A DNA stretch of 7,360 bases from Rhodospirillaceae bacterium (GTDB lineage Bacteria > Pseudomonadota > Alphaproteobacteria > DSM-16000 > Inquilinaceae). The number at the start of each line of letters is the position of its first letter. Positions within the stretch are counted from its first letter, which is position 1. Position numbers and translations under genes: made by a program. The DNA lies in the NCBI GenBank assembly GCA_020425485.1, contig JAGQRL010000042.1, forward strand, positions 1-7,360. Direction: 5' to 3'. Positions 1 to 6,035 of the stretch are shown piece by piece. The notes under the pieces are model-generated. The model was given only the letters and a program-made list of their open reading frames with translations, was not told the origin of the DNA and ran no database searches.

Positions 1-2
1 TG

Positions 3-659
3 CGCGCCGGCCTGCTGCCGTTGGTCATCTTCCTCGCCATGATGGTGCCCTTCGTGAAGGGCTGGACCAGCCTGGTGGAAAGCTCCGCCGTCGGCGCCAT
101 CGCCGCCTTCCTGGCCGCGGTGGTCAAGGGCCGCATGACCCGCCAAGTGTTCGAAACCTGCATCCGGCAGACGCTGGCGGTGTCCTGCATGTTCATGTGG
201 ATCATCTTGGCAGCGCTTGCCTTCGGCGCGGTGTTCGACGGGCTGGGCGCGGTGCGCGCCATCGAGGACCTGTTCGTCGGCCAGCTCCATCTCGATCCCT
301 GGATCATCCTGATCTTGATGCAGCTTTCCTTCCTGCTGATGGGCACCTTCCTCGACGACACCGCCATGCTGGTGATCGTCGCCCCGCTCTACGTGCCGCT
401 GGTCGACCAGCTCGGCTTCAACCTGATCTGGTACGGCGTGCTCTACACCATCACCTGCCAGATCGCGTATATGACGCCGCCCTTCGGCTACAACCTGTTC
501 CTCATGCGGGCCATGGCACCGCCGGAGATCGGCATCCGCGACATCTACCGCTCCATCGTGCCCTTCGTGCTGGTGATGATGCTGGCCCTGGCCATCGTCA
601 TGATGTTCCCCAGCATTGCCCTGTGGCTGCCGAACTACATCTACTACGGCGGCGCCTAG
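3..659 (+). CDS. TRAP transporter large permease (DctM/COG4664 type), 3' part only
   Basis: This is the membrane subunit of a tripartite ATP-independent periplasmic (TRAP) transporter, which imports organic acids or similar solutes using an ion gradient and a periplasmic binding protein. The gene runs in from before the window; 218 residues are visible, about half of the family's usual 430-450. Several hydrophobic segments can be seen. The region LLMGTFLDDTAMLVIVAPL (about residues 114-132) and MTPPFGYNLFLMRAMAPPEI (about 155-174) are hallmarks of the large permease, and the second resembles the 'mannitol/chloroaromatic' branch (COG4664). The C-terminus is a last hydrophobic helix and a short polar tail ending in TAG. 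The small permease and binding-protein genes are not visible and presumably lie upstream. The substrate cannot be told from this half. Family assignment is firm; the subgroup is likely. Confidence 0.93.
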   Translation, partial: RAGLLPLVIFLAMMVPFVKGWTSLVESSAVGAIAAFLAAVVKGRMTRQVFETCIRQTLAVSCMFMWIILAALAFGAVFDGLGAVRAIEDLFVGQLHLDPWIILILMQLSFLLMGTFLDDTAMLVIVAPLYVPLVDQLGFNLIWYGVLYTITCQIAYMTPPFGYNLFLMRAMAPPEIGIRDIYRSIVPFVLVMMLALAIVMMFPSIALWLPNYIYYGGA

Positions 660-679
660 CGCGTTTCCTGTTCAGTCTG

Positions 680-755
680 CACCGGCCCTCTCCCCCGCCC
701 GGCCACCCAACCCATTGCAGGATATTGGGTAGCCGGATGGGGGAGAGGGCCGGTG
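680..755. repeat. REP-like extragenic palindrome (17-bp perfect arms)
   Basis: Bases 680-696 (CACCGGCCCTCTCCCCC) are the exact reverse complement of 739-755. Inside them a second stem forms between 701-710 and 725-734 with one mismatch, so the whole 76 bases fold into one long rod with a small loop. The CCCTCTCCCC/GGGGAGAGGG arm type is common in intergenic palindromes of GC-rich Proteobacteria. It starts 20 bases after the TRAP permease stop codon. No T-run follows, so it is not a classic intrinsic terminator, but it could protect the 3' end of the mRNA or slow transcription. Confidence 0.8.
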
Positions 756-759
756 CCGG

Positions 760-776
760 TTCCGCCAAAGGCGGAA
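760..776. repeat. Short perfect hairpin next to the REP-like element
   Basis: TTCCGCC (760-766) and GGCGGAA (770-776) pair perfectly around an AAA loop. It lies four bases after the long palindrome, so the two may form one composite element downstream of the TRAP gene. No T-run follows on either strand, so a classic intrinsic terminator is not supported. Confidence 0.6.
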
Positions 777-1405
777 AAGCTCTGGCGCGGCGGCGGAATC
801 GGCTTTGCCCTTGGAATCCCTGGGTTTCGGCCAGGTTGATCGCCAGTTATCCCCGGCATTGCGTCCTGTCGCGGCCCGCCGCCGACGGTGCCCGCGAGTC
901 GCGCAGCCAATCTCGGCGGGGTGCAGCATTTGTTACATCAATGATACAATTGCCTGACAGAGCATGGGCTTTTCGCAGACTCGATTTGTGAAATGCGCGT
1001 GTTTCCGCACCCTTGCGCGCTCAACGGCCGAGGACAGCGCCAGTTTATGCGGCAACGCAACAATACAGGTCTCGCCAACTGCAGATTTGCAGCGGCGTCC
1101 TCGGCAATTTTCACGACCTCGCGGCGGCCTGCCGGGCAGCCGATGTGCGAGAACCCACCGCGGGATCTCTAGGACCCCAAGGTTGCGGAATTCTGCCGTT
1201 ACTGTTCCCATCAAATTAAGTTTAGGTGACAGCCAGCAAACGGCCGCTGCCGCGACTGGTGCTCACCTGGAACTGGTCTACGGCGAATGGTTTGCAAGGA
1301 CCCCTGTCCTGTTCCTTCCAAGTACTCCAACGGCAGGCAAGCTGCGGCATTGGCGATTCGCGGCCGGCAACTCGCCGCGGAGTGTCCGACTAGCCCACTA
1401 TTGAT

Positions 1406-1423
1406 TTTTGCAATGCAGCAAAA
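1406..1423. promoter_or_regulatory. Candidate operator: inverted repeat TTTTGC-6-GCAAAA
   Basis: TTTTGC (1406-1411) and GCAAAA (1418-1423) form a perfect 6-base inverted repeat around AATGCA. It lies about 40 bases before the zinc-finger gene start and just upstream of the proposed -35 element, in an AT-rich patch of otherwise GC-rich DNA. That position suits a regulator binding site, but no regulator is known, and a 6-base repeat in AT-rich DNA could arise by chance. Confidence 0.35.
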
Positions 1424-1426
1424 GTG

Positions 1427-1455
1427 TTGTTTAGCCCAGTTAAGCGTGCTAAATC
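1427..1455 (+). promoter_or_regulatory. Candidate promoter of the zinc-finger gene, overlapping an inverted repeat
   Basis: TTGTTT (1427-1432) is followed, after 17 bases, by TAAATC (1450-1455) with an extended -10 TG at 1447-1448. Each hexamer matches the sigma-70 consensus at three of six bases. Transcription would begin around 1462, only a few bases before the ATG at 1465, so the mRNA may be leaderless. This would explain why no Shine-Dalgarno sequence is seen. An inverted repeat TTTAGC (1430-1435) / GCTAAA (1448-1453) covers both promoter elements and could be an operator. This is inferred from sequence pattern only. Confidence 0.35.
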
Positions 1456-1464
1456 CATTGCGTC

Positions 1465-1731
1465 ATGCCAAACGCCGATAACGCCAACATGAACGGTGGG
1501 GAAGGCCCCGAGGGGACGGCAGTCTGCCGAGCCTGCGGTGCCATGGCCGCCGTCGAGCGACGCCACTACCGCGTCGAAGGCAAGCGCACCATCGTCGTGG
1601 GCTGGCAGGATGTGACCCATTGCGAGGAATGCGGCGCCGTCAGCGTGGTCCGCGACCATTCGGTGGGCTACGAGCGGCCGAGCTCGTCGGGCGTCGCCCC
1701 GGCCGTGCCGCCCCATCTGCTGCACGCCTGA
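1465..1731 (+). CDS. Small YgiT/MqsA-type zinc-finger protein, no HTH domain
   Basis: An 88-residue protein with two CxxC pairs, C21-x2-C24 and C53-x2-C56, spaced like the zinc-binding N-terminal domain of the MqsA (YgiT) antitoxin. The segment between them (H34-Y-R-V-E-G-K-R, then a V-x-G-W/I turn before the second pair) also follows that family. MqsA proper is about 130 residues and has a C-terminal helix-turn-helix for DNA binding. This protein instead ends in a short Ser/Pro/Ala tail, so it is a stand-alone zinc domain. No MqsR-like toxin gene lies beside it: the next gene is convergent lpxK. A stop codon at 1450-1452 limits the start to ATG 1465 or ATG 1489. Neither has a ribosome site, and 1489 would also keep both CxxC pairs. 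The role is unknown; it could be a zinc-ribbon adaptor or an orphan antitoxin relic. Confidence is good that it is a gene and moderate for the family. Confidence 0.72.
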   Translation: MPNADNANMNGGEGPEGTAVCRACGAMAAVERRHYRVEGKRTIVVGWQDVTHCEECGAVSVVRDHSVGYERPSSSGVAPAVPPHLLHA

Positions 1732-1786
1732 GCGTCCGGCACCAGGTTTCCCTGAACATTCGGTGAGTTGGGCGCGCGCTGCGGCC

Positions 1787-2785
1787 TCAGCGGCGGCGCG
1801 GATGTCCCACAAAGTCCACTAGCAACTGCTCCAGCGCTGCGGGATCGGCCCAGGCCAGCGTGCGGCCCACTGGCATCACATGGGGCTGCAGCGGCGGCGG
1901 CAGCCGCACATGGTCCTTGTGGGTGGTCGCCAGGATCGCGTCGTGCTGAACCGACAGGTTGCGCAGCTCCGCCAGGTCGTCGACCGTGAACAGGTGGTGG
2001 TCGGCAAAGGCCCGAGTCGCGGCCAGCTCAACGCCGGCATCGGCCAGCAGGGCAAAGAACGCATCCGGCTGGGCAATCCCGGCGAACGCCACCACCCGGC
2101 GCCCCACCAGATCGGCGATGGCCGCCGCGGGCACGAATTCCGCACGCAGCACCGGTCCGTTGACCGAACGGCGCAGGCGCACCGCCGCTTCGGTGGGATC
2201 GGCACCGATCACCACCGCCGCATCGGCCCGCTTCAGCCCGGCCTCGACGGGCTCGCGCAACGGCCCTGCGGGGATCACCTGGCCGTTGCCGAAGCCGCGC
2301 CGCCCATCCACCGCCAGGATCGCCAGGTCCGGCCGCACATGCGGGTTCTGGTAGCCGTCGTCCATCACGATCACGCGCGCCCCGGCGGCAATGGCGGCCT
2401 GGGCGCCGGCCGCCCGGTCGCGGGCGATCCAGGCCGGCGCCACGCGGGCGTGCAGCAGCGGCTCGTCGCCCACCTCCGCTGCGCTGTGCACCGCCGGGTC
2501 GACCTGGAGCGGGCCGACCAGTCTACCGCCGTGGCCGCGGCTGAGCAGGGCGACCGCATGCCCGGCGGCTTGCAGCCGTGCGGCGATGTCCAGCGCGATC
2601 GGCGTCTTGCCCGATCCGCCGGCCACCAGATTGCCGATGCAGATCAGGGGTGCTGCCAGCTCCGCTGCGTGGGCGCGCCGCCGCCGCACCTCGCCCCCCA
2701 GCGTGTAGAGCGCGCCCAGGGGCGCCAGCGCGCGGCTGAGCAGGCCCGGCGGGCGATACCAGAAGCGCGGCTCCTTCAGGGGCAC
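1787..2785 (-). CDS. lpxK: Tetraacyldisaccharide 4'-kinase LpxK
   Basis: LpxK phosphorylates the 4' position of the tetraacyl disaccharide-1-phosphate with ATP, giving lipid IVA, at the cytoplasmic face of the inner membrane. The 332-residue length is normal for the family. Visible features are an N-terminal amphipathic/hydrophobic stretch (about 14-30), the Walker A motif GNLVAGGSGKTP (51-62), SRGHGG (82-87), DDGYQNP (142-148), and a FADHH motif in the C-terminal third that corresponds to the region of the family's catalytic histidine. The usual TEKD motif is TTHKD here, a mild departure. The start is GTG at 2785, which puts EPRFWYRP in the usual N-terminal place. It lies inside the last codons of waaA (10-base overlap), and only a weak GGAA precedes it, so translation probably depends on the upstream gene. 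The gene ends 55 bases from the convergent zinc-finger gene, and no clear terminator is seen between them. Confidence 0.95.
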   Translation of the reverse strand: MPLKEPRFWYRPPGLLSRALAPLGALYTLGGEVRRRRAHAAELAAPLICIGNLVAGGSGKTPIALDIAARLQAAGHAVALLSRGHGGRLVGPLQVDPAVHSAAEVGDEPLLHARVAPAWIARDRAAGAQAAIAAGARVIVMDDGYQNPHVRPDLAILAVDGRRGFGNGQVIPAGPLREPVEAGLKRADAAVVIGADPTEAAVRLRRSVNGPVLRAEFVPAAAIADLVGRRVVAFAGIAQPDAFFALLADAGVELAATRAFADHHLFTVDDLAELRNLSVQHDAILATTHKDHVRLPPPLQPHVMPVGRTLAWADPAALEQLLVDFVGHPRRR

Positions 2786-4146
2786 GGCGACCGTTCCAGC
2801 AGATCGAGGATCTGGGCCACCACCGCATCGCGCACCGCGGTGTTGCGGCCCAGCGCCGCCCGCGCCCGCGCCCCCAGCGCCGCGCAGGCCGAGCGGTCGC
2901 CGAGCAGCTCCACCACCGTCGCCGCCAGGTCGGCGGCATCGGCCACCTGCCGGGCGCCACCGGCACTGCCCAGCGCCTCGGCGGCATCGACGAAATTGGT
3001 CATGTCCGGCCCATGCAGGATGGCCGCACCGAAGCGGGCCGGCTCGATGGGGTTGTGGCCGCCATGGCCGCCGAAGGTGCCGGCGACGAACACCACCGGG
3101 CTGACGGAAAACAGGGTGCCCAGCTCGCCCATGGTGTCGGCGATATAGACGCCGTCGGTAGCACGGGGCAGCGCACCTTCCGACCGCCGGGCGGCACCCT
3201 CCGGCACCACCTGCGCCAGGATCTCCGGTCCGCGATCGGGGTGGCGCGGCACCATGATCAGCAGGGCATCGGGCAGGCTGGCGCGCACCAGCACGTGGGC
3301 TTCCAGCACCGGGGCTTCGTCCTCGTGGTGGGTGCTGGCGGCCAGCCACACCGGCCGGCCGGCGATGGCGCCGCGCAGTTCGGCCGCCGCGGCCTCGTCC
3401 ACTATCAGCGTGGCGGCCGACAGCTTGAGGTTGCCGGTGTCGCGCACCCCGTCGCCGAGGCCGAGGGCGGAAAAGCGCCCGGCCGCCTGGTGGTCCGCCG
3501 GGAACACCGCCCGGAAGGTGGACAGCAGGCGGCGGGCGGTGCCGGGAAAGCGGCGCCAGCGGCGATGGCTGCGCGCCGACATGCGGCCGTTGGCCAGCAG
3601 GGCCGGGATGCCGCGGCGGCGCACCTCGCCCAGCAGGTTCGGCCACAGCTCCGATTCCACCCACAAGGCGACGTCGGGGCGCCAGTGGTCGAGGAAGCCG
3701 GCCACCGCCTGGGGCGTGTCCACCGGTGCGAACTGGTGCAGCAGCCGCGGGCCGGTGAGCGGCTGGAGGCGGCGGGCGGAGGTGAGCGTCTGGGTGGTCA
3801 GCAGCACCGTCACATCGTCGCCGGCACCGGCCAGCACGGCATCGGCCAGCACGCCCAGCACATGGCTTTCGCCGACGCTGGCGCCGTGCATCCACACCAG
3901 CCGGCCGGGCGGCCGCGCCAGGGTGGGAGCGCCCAGGCGCTCGTGGCGGCGGGCGGGATCTTCCTTGTTGCGGCGCGCCCGGCGGTCCAGCAGCAGCGGC
4001 ACCACCGGCGTCAGCAGCCCCGCCGCCCAGCGATAGAGCGTCAGCGGGACGCCGCGGCCGCGTCCTGCCACCGGGCCTCCTGCCACCGGGCCGTCGCTGG
4101 GATCGGGGCGGCCGCCATTCGGCCGGTCGGCAATGCCCACGGTCAT
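2776..4146 (-). CDS. waaA: 3-deoxy-D-manno-octulosonic acid (Kdo) transferase
   Basis: WaaA/KdtA (GT30) transfers Kdo from CMP-Kdo to lipid IVA, joining lipid A to the LPS inner core at the inner membrane. The protein is 456 residues; the E. coli enzyme is about 425. Motifs in order are a membrane-anchoring helix (about 36-53), ERLG (69-72, the place of the family's catalytic Glu), WMHGASVGES (85-94), ESELWPN (164-170), GNLK (238-241), ASTHHEDE (270-277), PRHPDR (300-305), DTMGEL (337-342) and GGHNPIEPA (362-370). Conserved sequence begins near residue 34; before it is a Gly/Pro/Arg-rich extension containing GPVAG twice. ATG 4146 overlaps the stop of the glycosyltransferase gene by four bases (ATGA), and no later ATG/GTG fits before the conserved part, which supports this start. 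Whether the enzyme adds one, two or more Kdo residues cannot be read from sequence. Confidence 0.96.
   Translation of the reverse strand: MTVGIADRPNGGRPDPSDGPVAGGPVAGRGRGVPLTLYRWAAGLLTPVVPLLLDRRARRNKEDPARRHERLGAPTLARPPGRLVWMHGASVGESHVLGVLADAVLAGAGDDVTVLLTTQTLTSARRLQPLTGPRLLHQFAPVDTPQAVAGFLDHWRPDVALWVESELWPNLLGEVRRRGIPALLANGRMSARSHRRWRRFPGTARRLLSTFRAVFPADHQAAGRFSALGLGDGVRDTGNLKLSAATLIVDEAAAAELRGAIAGRPVWLAASTHHEDEAPVLEAHVLVRASLPDALLIMVPRHPDRGPEILAQVVPEGAARRSEGALPRATDGVYIADTMGELGTLFSVSPVVFVAGTFGGHGGHNPIEPARFGAAILHGPDMTNFVDAAEALGSAGGARQVADAADLAATVVELLGDRSACAALGARARAALGRNTAVRDAVVAQILDLLERSPCP
4063..4092. repeat. Perfect 15-base tandem duplication in the waaA N-terminus
   Basis: The unit TCCTGCCACCGGGCC occurs at 4063-4077 and again, identical, at 4078-4092. 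On the coding strand it encodes GPVAG twice, near residues 19-28 of WaaA, ahead of the membrane anchor. The duplication keeps the frame and looks recent because no base differs between copies. Confidence 0.85.
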
Positions 4147-5147
4147 GCCCCGCCCACCGGCACGAGGTTGGCGAGAAACTGGTCGGCCGAGGCTTGCCAG
4201 GAGCGCCCTTCGGCAAAGCGCCGGCAGGCTGCGCGCGAGAGGGTGAGGGCGGTGGCCATGGCCGTCGACAGATCTTCGTTGAGGCAGCCCACGGCGGGGT
4301 CGGTGATCACGTCGAGCGGACCCGGCACCGGGTAGGCGGCCACCGGCACGCCGCAGGCCAGCGCCTCCAGCATCACCAGCCCAAAGGTGTCGGTACGCGA
4401 CGGAAACACAAACACGTCCCCCATGGCGTAGTGGGCCGCCAGCTCGGCCCCATGCTTTTCGCCGACGAACACGGCATCGGGGAACCGCCGCTCCAGGGCG
4501 GCCCGCTGGGGGCCATCGCCGACCACCAGCTTTGTGCCGCCGAACTGGGCCGACAGGAAGGCTTCAATGTTCTTCTCCACCGCCACCCGGCCGACATAAA
4601 CGGCGATGGGCCGCGGCAGATCGAGCACGGGAGCGTAGTCGGGCCGGAACAGGCCGACATCGACGCCGCGGCTCCAGCGGGCGAGATTGGCGAAGCCGCG
4701 GTCGCGCAGCAGCGCTTCCAGCGTCGGCGTCGCCACCATGGTCCGGGCAGCCCGGCCGTGGAAGCGGCGCAGCACCGCCCAGGTCCAGCCTCGCGGAATG
4801 GCGGTGCGCATGGCCACATAATCGGGGAACTGGCTGAGGTAGGAGGTGGTGAAGGGAAAGCCGCGGCGCAGGCAATGCCGCCGCGCCGCCCAGCCGATGG
4901 GGCCTTCCACGGGGATGTGCACGGCATCGGGCGCGAACGCCTCGATCATCGGCCCCAGGCGGCCGCCCGGCCGCACTGCCAGGCGGATTTGCGGGTAGCC
5001 CGGCAGCGGCACGGTGCGGAAGCGGTCCGGGCCGATCACCTCCACCACGTGGCCGCCGGCCGCCAGGTGTTCGATCACGGTGCTCAGCGTGCGGACGACG
5101 CCGCTCACCTGCGGCTTCCAGGCGTCGCTGGCGATCAGGATGCGCAC
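4143..5147 (-). CDS. GT4-family glycosyltransferase, candidate lipid glycosyltransferase (Agt-like)
   Basis: A 334-residue retaining GT-B glycosyltransferase. The N-terminal acceptor domain opens with RILIASDAW and the glycine loop QVSGVVRT (13-20). The donor domain shows VGRVAVEKNIEAFL (185-198), VGDGPQ (209-214), and FPSRTDTFGLVMLEALACGVP (248-268). The first acid of the usual E-x7-E pair is Asp (D253-x7-E261), as seen in the TDTFG branch of GT4, which includes alpha-mannosyltransferases and sulfoquinovosyl- or glucosyl-diacylglycerol enzymes. The start is GTG 5147; an in-frame stop lies at 5151-5153 just before it, and no strong ribosome site is visible. The gene is 25 bases after the PlcP-like phosphoesterase and overlaps waaA by four bases. 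In lipid-remodelling bacteria a PlcP is paired with a glycosyltransferase (Agt) that glycosylates diacylglycerol; that is the favoured inference. An LPS-core sugar transferase is the main alternative. Sugar and acceptor are not determined. Confidence 0.88.
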   Translation of the reverse strand: MRILIASDAWKPQVSGVVRTLSTVIEHLAAGGHVVEVIGPDRFRTVPLPGYPQIRLAVRPGGRLGPMIEAFAPDAVHIPVEGPIGWAARRHCLRRGFPFTTSYLSQFPDYVAMRTAIPRGWTWAVLRRFHGRAARTMVATPTLEALLRDRGFANLARWSRGVDVGLFRPDYAPVLDLPRPIAVYVGRVAVEKNIEAFLSAQFGGTKLVVGDGPQRAALERRFPDAVFVGEKHGAELAAHYAMGDVFVFPSRTDTFGLVMLEALACGVPVAAYPVPGPLDVITDPAVGCLNEDLSTAMATALTLSRAACRRFAEGRSWQASADQFLANLVPVGGA

Positions 5148-5172
5148 GGGTCAGAAACCGGCCGCGTTGGCC

Positions 5173-5970
5173 CTAGGCCGCGGCGGCAGGGGCCGGCTGG
5201 ACGGCCGGTTCGCGCTGGCTTTCCGCCACCCAGTCGAGGATTTCCAGCTCGCCGGATTCGTGCTCGACCAAGGCGGTGCAGCTTTCCACCCAATCGCCGT
5301 CGTTGACATAGAGAACACCACGCATGGTCTTAATCTCTGCGGTGTGGATATGCCCGCAGATCACGCCGTCGACGTCGCGCCGCCGGGCTTCTTCCGTCAG
5401 CGCGTCCTCAAAGCGGCCGATGAACTCCACCGCCCGCTTGGTCTTGTGCTTCAGGTAGGCGCTGAGCGACCAGTAAGTGAGCCCCAGCCGGCGGCGAATG
5501 CGGTTCACCGTCGTGTTGGTGTTGAGCAGCAGGGCGTAGGCGCGGTCGCCCACATGGGCCAGCCATTTGGCGCGGCGCACCACCACGTCGAACTGGTCGC
5601 CGTGGATCACCAGGTAGCGCCGCCCGTCCGCCCCTTCATGGATGGCTTCGGACTTCACCGACACGCCGCCGAAGGTGAGCCCGCAGAACTGGCGGGCGGC
5701 CTCGTCGTGGTTGCCGGGAACGTAGATCACGCGGGTGCCCTTGCGCGCCTTGCGCAGCAGCTTCTGCACCACATCGTTGTGCGCCTGGGGCCAGTACCAG
5801 TGGCGCCTCAGGCGCCAGCCATCGACGATATCGCCGACCAGGTAGAGCGTGTCGCTCTCCGTCCGGCGCAGGAAATCCAGCAGATACTCCGCCTGGCAGG
5901 CCCGTGTGCCGAGATGGATGTCGGAAATCCAGATGGTGCGATAATGCGCCTTGGCCGTCGCTGGAGACAT
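5173..5970 (-). CDS. PlcP-like metallophosphoesterase (UDP-diacylglucosamine-hydrolase superfamily)
   Basis: A 265-residue calcineurin-like phosphoesterase with the full two-metal set: D17-x-H19, G46-D47-x2-D50, G86-N87-H88-D89, H123 and G206-H207-x-H209. LVGDIVDGWRL, YWPQAHNDVVQKLLRK, DGRRYLVIHGDQFD, RRRLGLTYWSLS and DWVESCTALVEH closely recall, from memory, the Sinorhizobium meliloti PlcP family. PlcP is a phospholipase C that releases diacylglycerol from membrane phospholipids during phosphate limitation. Automatic annotation often calls such proteins UDP-2,3-diacylglucosamine hydrolase (LpxH). E. coli LpxH has GNRD where this protein has GNHD, which argues against a true LpxH. The C-terminus ends in a Pro/Ala tail of about 12 residues. 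ATG 5970 is chosen because GAGGG (5976-5980) sits five bases upstream and the motif block begins at residue 10. It is the first gene of the probable four-gene operon with the glycosyltransferase, waaA and lpxK. No clear Pho box was seen upstream. Confidence 0.9.
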   Translation of the reverse strand: MSPATAKAHYRTIWISDIHLGTRACQAEYLLDFLRRTESDTLYLVGDIVDGWRLRRHWYWPQAHNDVVQKLLRKARKGTRVIYVPGNHDEAARQFCGLTFGGVSVKSEAIHEGADGRRYLVIHGDQFDVVVRRAKWLAHVGDRAYALLLNTNTTVNRIRRRLGLTYWSLSAYLKHKTKRAVEFIGRFEDALTEEARRRDVDGVICGHIHTAEIKTMRGVLYVNDGDWVESCTALVEHESGELEILDWVAESQREPAVQPAPAAAA

Positions 5971-5975
5971 CCGAT

Positions 5976-5980
5976 CCCTC
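5976..5980 (-). promoter_or_regulatory. Ribosome binding site of the metallophosphoesterase gene
   Basis: On the minus strand GAGGG lies five bases before ATG 5970. It is the clearest Shine-Dalgarno sequence among the minus-strand genes here and settles the start of this gene, whose frame stays open far upstream. Confidence 0.7.
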
Positions 5981-6006
5981 GCACTGATGTGACGGGCTCC
6001 AGCGAC

Positions 6007-6035
6007 GCTATACCTTTCCTTGCGCACTGCCACAA
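6007..6035 (-). promoter_or_regulatory. Candidate sigma-70 promoter of the plcP-like/GT/waaA/lpxK operon
   Basis: On the minus strand TTGTGG (6030-6035) and TATAGC (6007-6012) are 17 bases apart, the ideal spacing. They match the -35 consensus at three and the -10 consensus at four of six positions. Transcription would start around 6000, leaving a leader of about 30 bases before ATG 5970. It lies in the 152-base gap after pmbA, the only sizeable gap on this strand. No convincing Pho box (CTGTCAT-4-CTGTCAT) was seen by eye. Confidence 0.45.

Larger units (their letters stand above)
660..1464. other. Gene-free intergenic region of about 800 bases
   Basis: No open frame here looks like a protein. 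Those that exist are Arg/Ser/Pro-rich, have no recognisable motif, and overlap each other on both strands. The left part (680-776) holds a long hairpin and a short one. The middle contains AT-richer patches near 926-955 and 1200-1220 and a possible long-range stem (1027-1105). The right end (about 1395-1460) is AT-rich, with two inverted repeats before the next gene. No tRNA, CRISPR or transposase remnant was recognised. It separates the TRAP gene from the zinc-finger gene and may hold regulatory or small-RNA signals. Confidence 0.6.

Noticed and set aside
933..1214. A 93-codon minus-strand frame in the intergenic region
   Set aside because: No family resemblance or ribosome site was seen. 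It cannot be separated from chance, although it is less skewed in composition than its neighbours.
964..1404. A 146-codon frame on the plus strand in the intergenic region
   Set aside because: Arg/Ser/Thr-rich composition, no recognisable motif, no ribosome site, and competing frames on both strands.
1732..1786. A possible terminator between the two convergent genes
   Set aside because: Only 4-5 base stems could be found and no T-run on either strand, so a terminator is not supported.
1390..1812. A 140-codon frame antisense to the zinc-finger gene
   Set aside because: It overlaps both the zinc-finger gene and the end of lpxK. Its Ala/Gly/His-rich sequence is typical of an antisense shadow in GC-rich DNA.
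1787..4216. An 809-codon open frame spanning lpxK and most of waaA on the minus strand
   Set aside because: Only its last third (lpxK) looks like a protein. The rest is Pro/Gly/Arg-rich out-of-frame translation of waaA, which reads cleanly in another frame.
1880..4335. Long plus-strand frames opposite lpxK, waaA and the glycosyltransferase
   Set aside because: They are antisense shadows with Arg/Gly/His/Gln-rich sequence and no motifs, lying over genes with clear conserved families.
5990..6005. A Pho-box-like stretch (CCGTCAC-ATCA-...) before the PlcP-like gene
   Set aside because: The first half resembles CTGTCAT weakly and the second half does not match, so it is not a credible PhoB site.
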